Positions 50,540 through 59,547 are shown, counted from the first letter of the stretch. The stretch: 64,000 nucleotides of DNA from Achromobacter sp. ASV32 (GCF_016428805.1 NZ_JAELTJ010000002.1:62001-126000); one strand, 5' to 3'. Notes: a model not told the origin generated them from the letters alone. A program made the numbers and translations.

Positions 50540-53314
50540 ATGAAGCAAGTCCAAGAAGCCACGCTGCCGGCCCCGCGCGGGCCACGCAGCGAGAAGAACC
50601 GGGCGCCCGATACGGCGCCGGGCAAACGCCGCACGATGCCGGTGGCCCGCCATGCCGGGCTATCGGTGCAAGACAGCCTGCAGGCGTTGCAGACGCAGCG
50701 CTCGGGGCTGTCCGAAGCCGACGTGGCCGTGCGGCGCGCGGTCGACGGCATGAACGAGGTGGCGCACGACAAGCCGGCGCCGGCCTGGTTGCAGCTGCTG
50801 CGCGCCTTCCGCAATCCGTTCGTGCTGGTGCTGTTGGGCCTGGCAGCGGTGTCGTACATGACCGATATCCAGTTCGCCAACCCGGCGGACCGGGACTGGA
50901 CCGGCATCATCATCATGCTGACGATGGTGACGATCAGCGGCCTGCTGCGGTTCATCCAGGAATACCGGTCGGGCCGCGCCGCGGAAAAGCTCAAGTCCAT
51001 GGTGCGCAGCACCGCCACGGTGGTGCGGCGCGATAGCCAGGCCAGCGAGCCGGCGCGGCGTGAGGTGCCGATGAACGAGCTGGTGCCGGGCGATATCGTC
51101 GAGCTGCAGGCCGGCGACATGATTCCGGCCGACATCCGCTTACTGCAATCGCGCGACCTGTTCATCAGCCAGGCGATCCTGACCGGCGAAGCCTTGCCGG
51201 TGGAAAAGTACGACACGCTGGGCAGCGTCAGCGCCAAGCGCGCCGACGCGCAGGCCGGCGAAAACGCCGAGCTGCTGGATCTGGCCAATATCTGCTTCAT
51301 GGGCACGAACGTGGTCAGCGGCACGGCCACCGCGCTGGTCGTGGGCACCGGGGCGAACACGTATTTTGGGTCGTTGGCCAAGAACGTGGTGTCGACCAAG
51401 CGTGTCGAGACCAGCTTTGACCGCGGCGTGAATAGCGTGTCGTGGCTGCTGATCAAGTTCATGCTGGTGATGGTGCCGATCGTGTTCGTCATCAACGGCG
51501 TCACCAAGGGGGACTGGGTGACGGCGCTGACGTTCGCTTTGGCGGTGGCGGTGGGGCTGACTCCCGAAATGCTGCCCATGATCGTCTCGGCCAATCTGGC
51601 CAAAGGCGCCGTGGCGATGGCGCGCCGCAAGGTCGTGGTCAAGCGCCTGAACTCGGTGCAGAACTTTGGCGCGATGGATGTTCTGTGCACGGACAAGACA
51701 GGCACGCTGACACAGGACCGCATCATCCTGGAGCACCACTTCAACGTGGACGGCGAGATCGACGACGAGGTACTGCGCCTGGGCTGGCTCAACAGCGTCA
51801 ACCAGAGCGGGCAGCGTAACCTGATGGACCGCGCGATCCTGGCGCGGGCGCTGGATCTGCGCGGCTGGGAGCGCAGCGACGCCTACGGCAAGGTCGACGA
51901 GATTCCGTTTGATTTCGTGCGCCGGCGGCTGTCGGTGGTGGTGCGGGGCGCGGACGGTGGCCTGGAGATGATCACCAAGGGCGCGGTCGAGGAAATGCTG
52001 GCGGTGAGCACGGGTGTGGTCAGCGATGGCCGCGAGGTGCCGCTGGATGCGGCCATGCGCAAGCGTCTGCTGCGCAGCGCCGAAGCCTACAACCGCGACG
52101 GCTTCCGGGTGCTGGTGGTGGCCTCGCGCCGGCTGGAAGACACCGGGCGCACGCAGTTCCAGACGGCCGATGAGAGCGGGCTGGTGGTGCGCGGCTTCCT
52201 GACCTTCCTGGATCCGCCTAAGGACTCGGCGCAGGCGGCGATCCGCGCGCTGAATGACTACGGCGTGGCGGTGAAGGTGCTGACGGGCGACAACCCCATC
52301 GTGGCCGCCAAGGTGTGCCGCGACGTGGGCCTGGACCTGGGCACCGAACGCGATGGCCGCGTGGTGCTGGGGTCGGAAATCGAGCAGATGGACGATGTGG
52401 CGCTGTGCCAGCGCGTCGAGAACGCGGTGTTGTTCGCCAAGCTGACGCCGCTGCAGAAGTCGCGGGTGGTCAAGGCCTTGCAGGCCAACGGCCACACGGT
52501 GGGCTTTCTGGGCGATGGCATCAATGATGCGCCGGCGCTGCGCGATGCGGATGTGGGCATTTCGGTGGACAGCGGCGCCGACATCGCCAAGGAAACGGCC
52601 GACATCGTGCTGCTGGAAAAAGACCTGATGGTGCTGGAGCAGGGTGTCATCAAGGGCCGCGAGACCTTCGGCAATATTCTCAAGTACCTGAACATGACCG
52701 CCAGCTCGAACTTCGGCAACGTGTTCTCGGTGCTGGTGGCGTCGGCCTGGCTGCCTTGGGAGCCGATGCTGTCGCTGCAACTGCTGATCCAGAACCTGGT
52801 CTACGACATCTCGCAGCTGACGCTGCCGTGGGACCGCATGGACGAAGAGTTCCTGAAGAAGCCGCGCAAGTGGGAAGCGGGCAACATCCAGCGCTTCATG
52901 CTGTGGCTGGGACCGACGTCGTCGGTGTTCGATATCACGACTTATTTCCTGATGTGGACGGTGTTCGGCGCCGGCGCCGCGTACGCGCTGCACGGTGGCG
53001 ACGGCGGCCAGACCATCATGAATTCGGGCTGGTTCATCGAAGGCCTGGTGTCGCAGACCTTTGTGGTGCACATGCTGCGCACGCGCAAGATTCCCTTCCT
53101 GCAAAGCACGGCGTCGCTGCCGGTGCTGTTGTCCACCACCGTCGCCATCGGGCTGGCGTGCTGGCTGCCGTTTTCGCCGATCGCCGAGTCCATCGGGTTC
53201 GTGGCCTTGCCGCCGATCTACTTCGGCTGGCTGGCGCTGACGATCCTGGGCTACATCGCGCTGACACAGCAGGTCAAGACGTTCTATATCCGGCGCTACG
53301 GCCGCTGGTACTGA
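50540..53314 (+). CDS. mgtA: Magnesium-translocating P-type ATPase (MgtA/MgtB type)
   Basis: The protein is 924 aa, family length. The ATG at 50540 has a GGGAGCAG site. The N-terminal cytoplasmic region is followed by a P-type core: LTGEALPVEKYDT (actuator TGE), DVLCTDKTGTLTQD with the phosphorylated Asp385, FDFVRRRLSVVV and MITKGAVEEML (nucleotide domain), and TVGFLGDGINDAPALRDADVGI (hinge). About ten membrane helices are seen, with an LTPEMLPMIVSANLAKGA segment typical of the MgtA/B group. It moves Mg2+ into the cell when external Mg2+ is low. A 63-aa membrane-protein gene follows after 18 bp. Confidence 0.93.
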   Translation: MKQVQEATLPAPRGPRSEKNRAPDTAPGKRRTMPVARHAGLSVQDSLQALQTQRSGLSEADVAVRRAVDGMNEVAHDKPAPAWLQLLRAFRNPFVLVLLGLAAVSYMTDIQFANPADRDWTGIIIMLTMVTISGLLRFIQEYRSGRAAEKLKSMVRSTATVVRRDSQASEPARREVPMNELVPGDIVELQAGDMIPADIRLLQSRDLFISQAILTGEALPVEKYDTLGSVSAKRADAQAGENAELLDLANICFMGTNVVSGTATALVVGTGANTYFGSLAKNVVSTKRVETSFDRGVNSVSWLLIKFMLVMVPIVFVINGVTKGDWVTALTFALAVAVGLTPEMLPMIVSANLAKGAVAMARRKVVVKRLNSVQNFGAMDVLCTDKTGTLTQDRIILEHHFNVDGEIDDEVLRLGWLNSVNQSGQRNLMDRAILARALDLRGWERSDAYGKVDEIPFDFVRRRLSVVVRGADGGLEMITKGAVEEMLAVSTGVVSDGREVPLDAAMRKRLLRSAEAYNRDGFRVLVVASRRLEDTGRTQFQTADESGLVVRGFLTFLDPPKDSAQAAIRALNDYGVAVKVLTGDNPIVAAKVCRDVGLDLGTERDGRVVLGSEIEQMDDVALCQRVENAVLFAKLTPLQKSRVVKALQANGHTVGFLGDGINDAPALRDADVGISVDSGADIAKETADIVLLEKDLMVLEQGVIKGRETFGNILKYLNMTASSNFGNVFSVLVASAWLPWEPMLSLQLLIQNLVYDISQLTLPWDRMDEEFLKKPRKWEAGNIQRFMLWLGPTSSVFDITTYFLMWTVFGAGAAYALHGGDGGQTIMNSGWFIEGLVSQTFVVHMLRTRKIPFLQSTASLPVLLSTTVAIGLACWLPFSPIAESIGFVALPPIYFGWLALTILGYIALTQQVKTFYIRRYGRWY

Positions 53315-53332
53315 TATGTACGGAGAACCCCC

Positions 53333-53524
53333 ATGGAAAAGGCATTCGAGGAAATGCGCAAGTTCTCGCGCGACATGCACGACTACACGGCCGAACGGGT
53401 GGCGCGCCGTGGCAGCGACCTGCCGGACATGCCGGACGGACCCTTGATTCCGCTGCGCCTGCTGGTGCCGATGCTGTTGGTGTGGACGGTGGGGGTGGGC
53501 GGAATCCTGTGCCTGCTGCGCTGA
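53333..53524 (+). CDS. Small single-span membrane protein downstream of mgtA
   Basis: The protein is 63 aa. The ATG at 53333 follows a CGGAG site 18 bp after mgtA, so it is almost certainly co-transcribed. A charged amphipathic N-terminal helix (EKAFEEMRKFSRDMHDYTAERVAR) precedes a LPDMPDG turn and one membrane helix (residues ~41-62). It is probably an inner-membrane peptide with a cytoplasmic N-terminus. A role as accessory or regulator of the transporter is plausible from position only. A terminator follows directly. Confidence 0.65.
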   Translation: MEKAFEEMRKFSRDMHDYTAERVARRGSDLPDMPDGPLIPLRLLVPMLLVWTVGVGGILCLLR

Positions 53525-53540
53525 TCGGGCGGTAAAAGTG

Positions 53541-53576
53541 AAAGGGCAAGGCCGCAAAACGGTCTTGCCCTTTTTT
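53541..53576 (+). terminator. Rho-independent terminator after the mgtA unit
   Basis: AAAGGGCAAGGCCG-CAAAA-CGGTCTTGCCC with one G-T pair, followed by six T. It ends the mgtA-small-protein transcript. Confidence 0.92.
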
Positions 53577-53620
53577 CGTGGGATGGAAGGCAGCCCGCGC
53601 CGGGCGGCGCGGGTCGCGCT

Positions 53621-53722
53621 TCAGACGCCGCCGTGCAGCATCTGGATGACGCCCAGCGCGATCCAGATGCCGACGAGCACGGCGCCGCGCGCGAGCCAGA
53701 GCGTCCTGATGGAGCGTTTCAT
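53621..53722 (-). CDS. Candidate 33-residue membrane peptide
   Basis: The minus strand from the ATG at 53722 to the TGA at 53621 encodes 33 residues: a basic start (MKRSIRTLWLAR), one hydrophobic helix (GAVLVGIWIALGVIQML) and a HGGV end. The codons are GC3-rich as in resident genes. No strong ribosome site is visible, so it needs proof. It lies between the mgtA unit and the FixL-like kinase on the opposite strand. Short single-span peptides such as MgtR control Mg transporters in other bacteria, so a link to MgtA is possible. Confidence 0.5.
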   Translation of the reverse strand: MKRSIRTLWLARGAVLVGIWIALGVIQMLHGGV

Positions 53723-53840
53723 GGGAATCTACCGGTGAATGTTGAAGGACAGGGCGCGGCTGGGCCGCAGCCCCGCGCGGGGGATGAAAAAATTATAGGT
53801 AGCGGCTCCCCGCGGCGCGAGGCGGGATTGGGGTGGCCGG

Positions 53841-53860
53841 CGTATACCTTGGTATACGCA
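53841..53860. promoter_or_regulatory. Palindrome upstream of the FixL/FixJ-like pair
   Basis: GCGTATACC-TT-GGTATACGC, a perfect 9-bp inverted repeat with a 2-bp centre, about 110 bp before the kinase gene. A weaker copy lies at 49817-49828. Probably an operator for the LuxR-type response regulator encoded here. Confidence 0.6.
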
Positions 53861-53968
53861 CGCTTTACGCAGGTAGGCCACGGCCGTCGGCTGTCTCTAC
53901 AATGGCGTGTCGCGGCGCGCGGCGCATCCGAGCCGGCGCCGCTTTCCTTACACCGGGGTGGTCGCGTC

Positions 53969-55051
53969 ATGTTCCACAAGCTGGCCAGGGGGTTGAAGCA
54001 GCGCCCGGGCGCGGGCGTCGCGCTGCTGATCGCGCTGATGGCGGCTATTTTCCTGGCGGACACCTTTACCCGCCTGGAAATCGCCGTGGCGGTGTTCTAT
54101 GTGGCGGTGATCCTGGCGGCGCTCAGTTTCCTGTCGCGGCGCGGGGTGATCCTGGTGGCGTTGTCATGCGCCGCACTGACCCTGGTCAGCCTGTTCCTGA
54201 CGCCCAATGGCGGTGCGCTGCGCGAGCTGGGGCTGATCAATGCGCTGATCAGCATTGCCGCGATCGGGGTGACGGCCTACCTGGCGCTCAAGCGCGCGGC
54301 GGCTGAAGACGCCGCGTTCGAGGCGCGCACGCAGCTGGCGCGGATGGCCCGCATCCACAGCCTGGGCGAACTGACGGCATCGATTGCCCACGAGATCAAC
54401 CAGCCGCTGGCGGCCATCGCTACCAGCGGCAGCGCCTGCCAGCGCTGGCTGGAGCATGAACCGCCCAATATCGAACGCGCCTTGCGCGCCTTGCAGCGCA
54501 TGACGGATGATGTGACCCGGGCGAGCGAGGTGGTGGCGCGGATTCGGCGCGATGCGCGCAATGCCGCGCCGCAACGGACCCGGCTGGCGCTGCCCGATGT
54601 GATCGGCGATGTGCTGGAACGGGCTGGCGGCGAACTCGAACGCCACGAGGTGGTGCTGTCCACCCGCATCCAGGAGCGCGTGCCCGCGGTGCTGGGCGAT
54701 CGCGTGCAGCTGGGCCAGGTAATCGTCAATTTGGTGCTGAACGCCATAGAGGCCATGCAGGACACGCCCGCCGGCGCGCGCCAGCTGACGCTGCGGCTGG
54801 CCTCGCAAGAGCCCGGACAGGTCCAGTTCTCATTGACCGATACCGGGCCTGGCCTCAGCCAACAGGCGCGCGAGCGCCTGTTCGACACGTTCTGGACGAC
54901 CAAGCCGGACGGCACCGGCCTGGGCCTGACCATCAGCCGGGGCATCATCGAAAGCCACGGCGGCCGCCTGTGGGCCGAGCCCGCCGGCCGTGGCGGCGCG
55001 GTGTTCTGTTTTACGCTGCCGGCGGCACCCGAGGAAGAACCATCATCATGA
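53969..55051 (+). CDS. Sensor histidine kinase, FixL-like, four-helix membrane sensor
   Basis: The protein is 360 aa. The ATG at 53969 starts before the first membrane helix; the longer frame adds low-complexity sequence. Four membrane segments span residues ~15-105 with almost no periplasmic domain and no PAS domain. The DHp helix has HSLGELTASIAHEINQPLAAI with phosphorylated His141. The ATPase domain has IVNLVLNAIEAMQ (N box), LTDTGPGLS and TKPDGTGLGLTISRGIIESHGGRLW (G boxes). It is FixL-like in its HEINQPL motif. The stop overlaps the response-regulator start by ATGA. Confidence 0.92.
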   Translation: MFHKLARGLKQRPGAGVALLIALMAAIFLADTFTRLEIAVAVFYVAVILAALSFLSRRGVILVALSCAALTLVSLFLTPNGGALRELGLINALISIAAIGVTAYLALKRAAAEDAAFEARTQLARMARIHSLGELTASIAHEINQPLAAIATSGSACQRWLEHEPPNIERALRALQRMTDDVTRASEVVARIRRDARNAAPQRTRLALPDVIGDVLERAGGELERHEVVLSTRIQERVPAVLGDRVQLGQVIVNLVLNAIEAMQDTPAGARQLTLRLASQEPGQVQFSLTDTGPGLSQQARERLFDTFWTTKPDGTGLGLTISRGIIESHGGRLWAEPAGRGGAVFCFTLPAAPEEEPSS

Positions 55052-55668
55052 ACACGCACGCACGGCCCGAGCCGGCCACGGTCCATATCGTCGACGACGA
55101 CGTCTCGTTGCGCGAGTCGCTGGAAGACCTGATGCACTCGGTCGGGCTGCCGGTGCGCGGCTACGGGTCGGTGCAGGCGTTCCTGGACAGCGACGCGGGT
55201 GCCGGCCCCGGTTGCCTGGTGCTGGACGTACGCCTGCCGGGGCAGAGCGGCATGGACCTGCTGCGCCGCATGCAGCAGGCGCGGCGCCGGATGCCGGTGG
55301 TGATGATCACCGGCCATGGCGACATCGCGATGTCGGTGGCGGCGATGAAACTGGGCGCGGTGGATTTCCTGACCAAGCCCTTTCGCGACCAGGATCTGCT
55401 GGACACCATCCATGCGGCGGTGGAGCAAGATCGCGCCCAGCTGGCCAGCCTGTCGGGGTCCGAAGAGGTGCGCGCCCGTTGGGAGACGCTGACCGATGGC
55501 GAAAAGGCGGTGATGGAACGGGTGGTGCGCGGCATGCTGAACAAGCAGATCGCCGCGGAGCTGAACGTCAGCGAAATCACCGTCAAGGTGCGGCGCGGGC
55601 GGGTAATGCGCAAGATGCAGGTACGCACGCTGGCCGATCTGGTGCGGGCAGGCGGGCAGTTGGGCTAG
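55048..55668 (+). CDS. FixJ-family response regulator (LuxR-type HTH)
   Basis: The protein is 206 aa. The receiver domain has VHIVDDDVSLRESLEDLM, phosphoacceptor Asp60 in CLVLDVRLPGQSG, VVMITGHGDIAMSVAAMKLGAVDFLTKPF with the switch Thr and Lys. A linker leads to a LuxR/GerE HTH (LTDGEKAVMERVVRGMLNKQIAAELNVSEITVKVRRGRVMRKM). It should be phosphorylated by the upstream kinase and bind palindromes such as 53841-53860. Translation is coupled to the kinase gene by a 4-bp overlap. Confidence 0.93.
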   Translation: MNTHARPEPATVHIVDDDVSLRESLEDLMHSVGLPVRGYGSVQAFLDSDAGAGPGCLVLDVRLPGQSGMDLLRRMQQARRRMPVVMITGHGDIAMSVAAMKLGAVDFLTKPFRDQDLLDTIHAAVEQDRAQLASLSGSEEVRARWETLTDGEKAVMERVVRGMLNKQIAAELNVSEITVKVRRGRVMRKMQVRTLADLVRAGGQLG

Positions 55669-55755
55669 CGGTTGCCGGTTGACCCGTCGGGACGGACCCT
55701 TGGGCCAGGCCCGTCGCCGGACCTGGCCCTCGATGCCGCGGGTCAAGCGCTTCGG

Positions 55756-56106
55756 TTATTTACGACAGGCCTTGCCGCCAGCGGGATGGTTGCCTTGCTT
55801 GACGGCGTCCGCTTCGGACATATAGGAACCCGCTTTGGTATTGCCGTAGTACTTGTCGCTGGGGCAGTGATAGACCTTGGAGCTGGGATTGACCCAGACC
55901 TGGCCCGGCATGCCTTGCTTGGCGGCAGCGGGTTGGGGCGGCGCGGCGGCGGGGGCTGGAGCGGTCTTGGCCGGTGCCATGGCGGGGGGCATGGCTGTGG
56001 CGGGCGGGGCGGTCTTGGTGGCAGGTGCCGGGGGGGTCTGGGCGTAGGCGCCCGAGGCGGCCAATAGTCCCGCAGCCAGCGTGATCGCCATGAGGGAGGT
56101 CTTCAT
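55756..56106 (-). CDS. Small exported protein with Pro/Ala linker
   Basis: The protein is 116 aa. It has a clear Sec signal peptide ([18 protein letters not shown]) and a Pro/Ala-rich linker of about 40 residues. The C-terminal ~45 residues ([47 protein letters not shown]) form a small two-Cys domain often seen in Burkholderiales exported proteins. A disulfide between the two Cys is likely. Function unknown, periplasmic. It stands between the FixJ-like gene (convergent) and the TctDE-like operon. Confidence 0.8.
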   Translation of the reverse strand: MKTSLMAITLAAGLLAASGAYAQTPPAPATKTAPPATAMPPAMAPAKTAPAPAAAPPQPAAAKQGMPGQVWVNPSSKVYHCPSDKYYGNTKAGSYMSEADAVKQGNHPAGGKACRK

Positions 56107-56230
56107 ACGGTTCTCCTTGGAGAGCGGCCCCAGGCAAAGGGGCGCATGACCATGCTAGACATTCGCGCGGGCGATAGCAATCCATCGTGTGGATAAATAA
56201 ACGGTTCGGATGTCGAGCCTGACGCCAGGC

Positions 56231-57313
56231 TTAATTCGCGGGGCTCGGCGGCTGCGCCGCCGCCCGCCAGACCTCCAGGAAATGCCGCTTTTTCAGCGGA
56301 TCCAGGTACACCAGCAGGCCCACCCCCAGGCCCACCGGCCGCACGCCCGCCGCCGGAATCACCGACGCGCCGACCGGCCGCATGCCGGATTGCCGGGACA
56401 GCATCTCCTGGCCACGCGGCGACAGCAGGTAGTCCAGGAAGCGGGCGCCCAGGTCTGCGCGTGGCGCCTGCCACGGAATGATGGCCGAGCGCGACAGCAT
56501 CAGCGTGTAGTCCTGCGGGTAGACGATGGCCAGCGGCGCGCCCTGGTCGATGCGATGGCGCGTATAGGATTCCAGCAGGTTGTAGGCCAGCGTGATCTCG
56601 CCGCGTTGCAGCTTGTCCAGCGCGTCTTCGGTGGATTGATGCACGGCGACGCGGTTGCGGCCCAGCGCGGCCAGCAGCGCGCCGGCCAGGCTGTCCAGCC
56701 GCGCATCCTGGGTGGCGGCCAGGTAGCCGATGCCGCTGCCTTCCACGTCGTAGGTCGAGACGCGGCCGGCCAGCGGCTGGTCCGGCGCCTGCAGCAGCGC
56801 CAGCAGTTCGCGGCGCGTGCGCGGCGCGCGCGCCGCGTCCAGCCGGCGCGTGTCGTAGACCATTACGATGGGGTCGGTGCCGATGCTGAAGACCTCGTCG
56901 CGCCAGTTGGCCCAGGCAGGCAGGGCGCGGGTTTCGGGCGAGACATGGGGCTGGGCCAGGCCGTCGTTGACCAGCTTGGTCTGCAGGTCCATGGCGCTGC
57001 TGATGACCAGATCCGGGCCGGTCTTGACGCCGGGCGCCTGCGCGGCGCGCGCCACCGTGTCGCTGTACAGCGCCTGGGTCGACAGCTCGGTGTATTCCAG
57101 CCGCACGCCGGGGTTCAGCTGACTGAAGTCTTCGAGCACGCCGCGAAACACCTGCACGCTGTTGGACGCATGCACCACCAGTACGTGCTTGCTGGCGGCA
57201 GGGCCGAGCACCAGGCCGTCGCCACTGGTTTCGGCGGCGTGGCCGGCGGCGGCCAATAGCAGCGCAATGCTGCCTGCTGCCAGACGGGCGAGGAAAGTCG
57301 GTCTAGGCGTCAT
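56231..57313 (-). CDS. Periplasmic substrate-binding protein (ABC-type), overlapping the kinase gene
   Basis: The protein is 360 aa. The signal peptide ends at GHAAE. The mature fold is that of an iron/phosphonate-type binding protein: VLVVHASNSVQVFRGVLEDFSQLNPGVRLEYTEL, GPDLVISSAMDLQTKLVNDG, an AIIPWQAPRADLGARFLDYLLSPRGQEML hinge end. There is no permease nearby. Its ATG lies inside the end of the histidine-kinase gene (11-bp overlap), so the two are translated together. Such a protein next to a TctE-type kinase probably serves as a sensing co-receptor rather than only in transport. Confidence 0.85.
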   Translation of the reverse strand: MTPRPTFLARLAAGSIALLLAAAGHAAETSGDGLVLGPAASKHVLVVHASNSVQVFRGVLEDFSQLNPGVRLEYTELSTQALYSDTVARAAQAPGVKTGPDLVISSAMDLQTKLVNDGLAQPHVSPETRALPAWANWRDEVFSIGTDPIVMVYDTRRLDAARAPRTRRELLALLQAPDQPLAGRVSTYDVEGSGIGYLAATQDARLDSLAGALLAALGRNRVAVHQSTEDALDKLQRGEITLAYNLLESYTRHRIDQGAPLAIVYPQDYTLMLSRSAIIPWQAPRADLGARFLDYLLSPRGQEMLSRQSGMRPVGASVIPAAGVRPVGLGVGLLVYLDPLKKRHFLEVWRAAAQPPSPAN

Positions 57314-58703
57314 CGCGGTGGACCGGCAAGGTGATCACGGCATCCAGGCCGCCTTCCGGGCGGTTGCTCAGGCAGAGCTGGCCCTGGTGGATGTCGACCA
57401 CGCGCTTGACGATCGACAGGCCCAGCCCGGCGCCCGGCGTGCGCGGATTGGGGCCGCGCGAAAAGCGCTCGAAGGCGCTGTGCGCCTGCGCGGGAGCAAT
57501 GCCGGGGCCGCGGTCCGACACCGCAATGCGCCAGTGTGCGTCCCGCCGTTGCAGCCCGATATCGATAGGGCCGTCTTCCGAGGCGCCGTGGCGCAGAGCG
57601 TTGTCGATGAGATTCTTGAAGGCCTCGCGCAGCATTAGGCTGTCGCCGGGGGCCATTGCCGCGCCGGTGTCCGGCAGATGCAGCCGCACGTCGGGCTGCG
57701 GGTCTGCCTGCGGCACCGTGTCATGGACCGCCTGGCGCAGCAGTTCGGCCAGGTCCACGGGCTCGAATTTGCGCACGTTGCTGCGGTGGATCACGCTGGC
57801 GTCACTGAGCAGCTGGTTGACCAGGCGCGACAGCTTTTCGGCGTTGCGCAGCACGGCCAAGAGGCTGCGCCGTTGTTCGGCGGGATCGTCTTCGTCCAGG
57901 GCGACTTCCATTTGTGCATGCAGCGCCGCCAGCGGCGTGCGCAGCTGGTGCGCGGCCTCGGCGATGAACAGGCGCAGGGTGTCCAGGTTTTCGGCCAGGC
58001 GGGCCATGAAGCCGTCCAGCGAATGCACCAGCGTGTCGAGTTCCTCGGGCACGGGCGCCGCGATGGGATGCAGGTCTGATGCGCTGCGCCCGGCCAGCTC
58101 GCGCTCGATGCGCTGGATCGGTGACAGCGAACGTTGCAGCCCCCAGTACGCCAGCGCCAGCGCGGCGGCGGTAAAGCCGATCAGCGCCAACGTGCCTTGC
58201 CACAGAATGCGTTCGGCCAGCGCGTCGCGGGCCTCGCGCGTTTGCGCCACCAGGATCCGCGCGGACTCGGTCGCGCGCGGGCCGGCGACCTTGCGTTCCA
58301 TCCACGCGACCCGCACGGGCTGCCCCTGGTAAGTGGTGGCATACAGCTGCGGCGAATCCGCGGTCTCGGCGTGGCGTGCGGGCGGCAGCGGCAGATCGGC
58401 ATACCCCGAAATCAACGCGTCGTCCGCCGCCGCTACCCGATAGAACACCCGGTCGCGCGGCGCCTGTTCCAGCAGCGCCAGCGCTGCGTAGGGCATATCC
58501 ATCTGCCAATCGCCTTGCACCAGTTGCAGGCTATCGGCCATCGACAGCACCGAGGCGCGCAGCAATTGGTCGTACGTGGTGTCGGCGGTCTGTTGCGCAT
58601 AGCCGCGCACCAGCGTGTACAGCGCGCCCAGCGCCACCACGAACAGCGCCAGCAGCATGGCCAGCAAGCGACGGCGTACGGAAATGCGGCGGCCGTGCTG
58701 CAC
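57303..58703 (-). CDS. Sensor histidine kinase, TctE-like
   Basis: The protein is 466 aa. Two membrane helices (residues ~13-33 and ~167-188) flank a periplasmic TctE-type sensor domain (QTADTTYDQLLRASVLSMADSLQLVQGDWQMDMP). HAMP-like sequence follows, then DHp EAAHQLRTPLAALHAQME with His252. N box (FKNLIDNALRHGA) and G boxes (VSDRGPGIAP, PGAGLGLSIVKRVVDIHQGQL) are present. It lies 3 bp after the response regulator gene and overlaps the binding-protein gene. By analogy to TctE it may sense a carboxylate. Confidence 0.93.
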   Translation of the reverse strand: MQHGRRISVRRRLLAMLLALFVVALGALYTLVRGYAQQTADTTYDQLLRASVLSMADSLQLVQGDWQMDMPYAALALLEQAPRDRVFYRVAAADDALISGYADLPLPPARHAETADSPQLYATTYQGQPVRVAWMERKVAGPRATESARILVAQTREARDALAERILWQGTLALIGFTAAALALAYWGLQRSLSPIQRIERELAGRSASDLHPIAAPVPEELDTLVHSLDGFMARLAENLDTLRLFIAEAAHQLRTPLAALHAQMEVALDEDDPAEQRRSLLAVLRNAEKLSRLVNQLLSDASVIHRSNVRKFEPVDLAELLRQAVHDTVPQADPQPDVRLHLPDTGAAMAPGDSLMLREAFKNLIDNALRHGASEDGPIDIGLQRRDAHWRIAVSDRGPGIAPAQAHSAFERFSRGPNPRTPGAGLGLSIVKRVVDIHQGQLCLSNRPEGGLDAVITLPVHRDDA

Positions 58704-58706
58704 GGC

Positions 58707-59435
58707 TCAGTCCCGAGAGGCGTCCGGCGCGGGCGCCGCCGCCGTGCCGGACGCGGCCGACTGGCCCTCATCCACCGCCGTCAGCAGATACCCCGTGCCG
58801 CGCTGCGTCTCGATGCGCAGCGGCGATCCTTCCAGTTTCTTGCGCAGCCGCGCGATATACACCTCGATCGCATTCGGTGCTGCGTCGTCGTCAAACGCAA
58901 ACAACTTGTTCGCGATCTCCGACTTGCTGACCGCGCGATTCATCCCCGCCAGCAGGATTTCAAGCAAGCTGTATTCGCGCTTGGGCAGCTCGATGCGCTG
59001 CCCGGCCAGGCTGACATGCCGTGCGGCACTATCGATCACCAGTTCCCCGAACCGCAGCACGCCGGCTGCCTGTGCGCTGGGCCGCCGCAGCAATGCCCGG
59101 CAGCGCGCTTCCAGCTCGCGAAAATCAAACGGCTTGGCCAGATAATCATCAGCCCCGGTATCGAGCGCATGCACCCGATCCTCGATATCGATCCGCGCCG
59201 TCAACGCCAGCACCGGGGTCTTGCTACCGCGGTCGCGCAGCCGATGCAACACATCAAACCCCGACATCCGCGGCAAGCCGATATCCAGAATCACCAGATC
59301 AAAGGTCTCGTACTGCAACACCCCATCCGCGCTCAACCCATCACTCTGGCAATCGACGGCATGCCCAAGACGACGCAGTCGGCGTACGAGCGCGTCGGCC
59401 AGGTCCTCGTCGTCTTCGATCACCAGAATTCGCAT
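58707..59435 (-). CDS. OmpR-family response regulator, TctD-like
   Basis: The protein is 242 aa. The receiver domain has RILVIEDDEDLADALVRRL, phosphoacceptor Asp51 in LVILDIGLPRMSG, LTARIDIEDRVHALDTGADDYLAKPF. The C-terminal winged HTH has LPKREYSLLEILLAGMNRAVSKSEI and NAIEVYIARLRKKLEGSPLRIETQRGTGYLL. It is the first gene of an RR-kinase-binding protein operon. Its targets may include the divergently placed surface genes and the CitMHS gene, but no binding site was identified. Confidence 0.93.
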   Translation of the reverse strand: MRILVIEDDEDLADALVRRLRRLGHAVDCQSDGLSADGVLQYETFDLVILDIGLPRMSGFDVLHRLRDRGSKTPVLALTARIDIEDRVHALDTGADDYLAKPFDFRELEARCRALLRRPSAQAAGVLRFGELVIDSAARHVSLAGQRIELPKREYSLLEILLAGMNRAVSKSEIANKLFAFDDDAAPNAIEVYIARLRKKLEGSPLRIETQRGTGYLLTAVDEGQSAASGTAAAPAPDASRD

Positions 59436-59547
59436 GCGCGAGATTGTCGCATAACGATCGAGGTCGTCCGCTGATTATCCGTCCCTGGAATAGGTCCGCG
59501 ACCACCGGATCCTCAGGAGGGCCCGTTCCCGTCGAAGAGACGCGGTC

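Noticed and set aside
51140-53557. 805-codon open frame on the minus strand
   Set aside because: Antisense to mgtA; rich in His, Arg and Gln with no domain.
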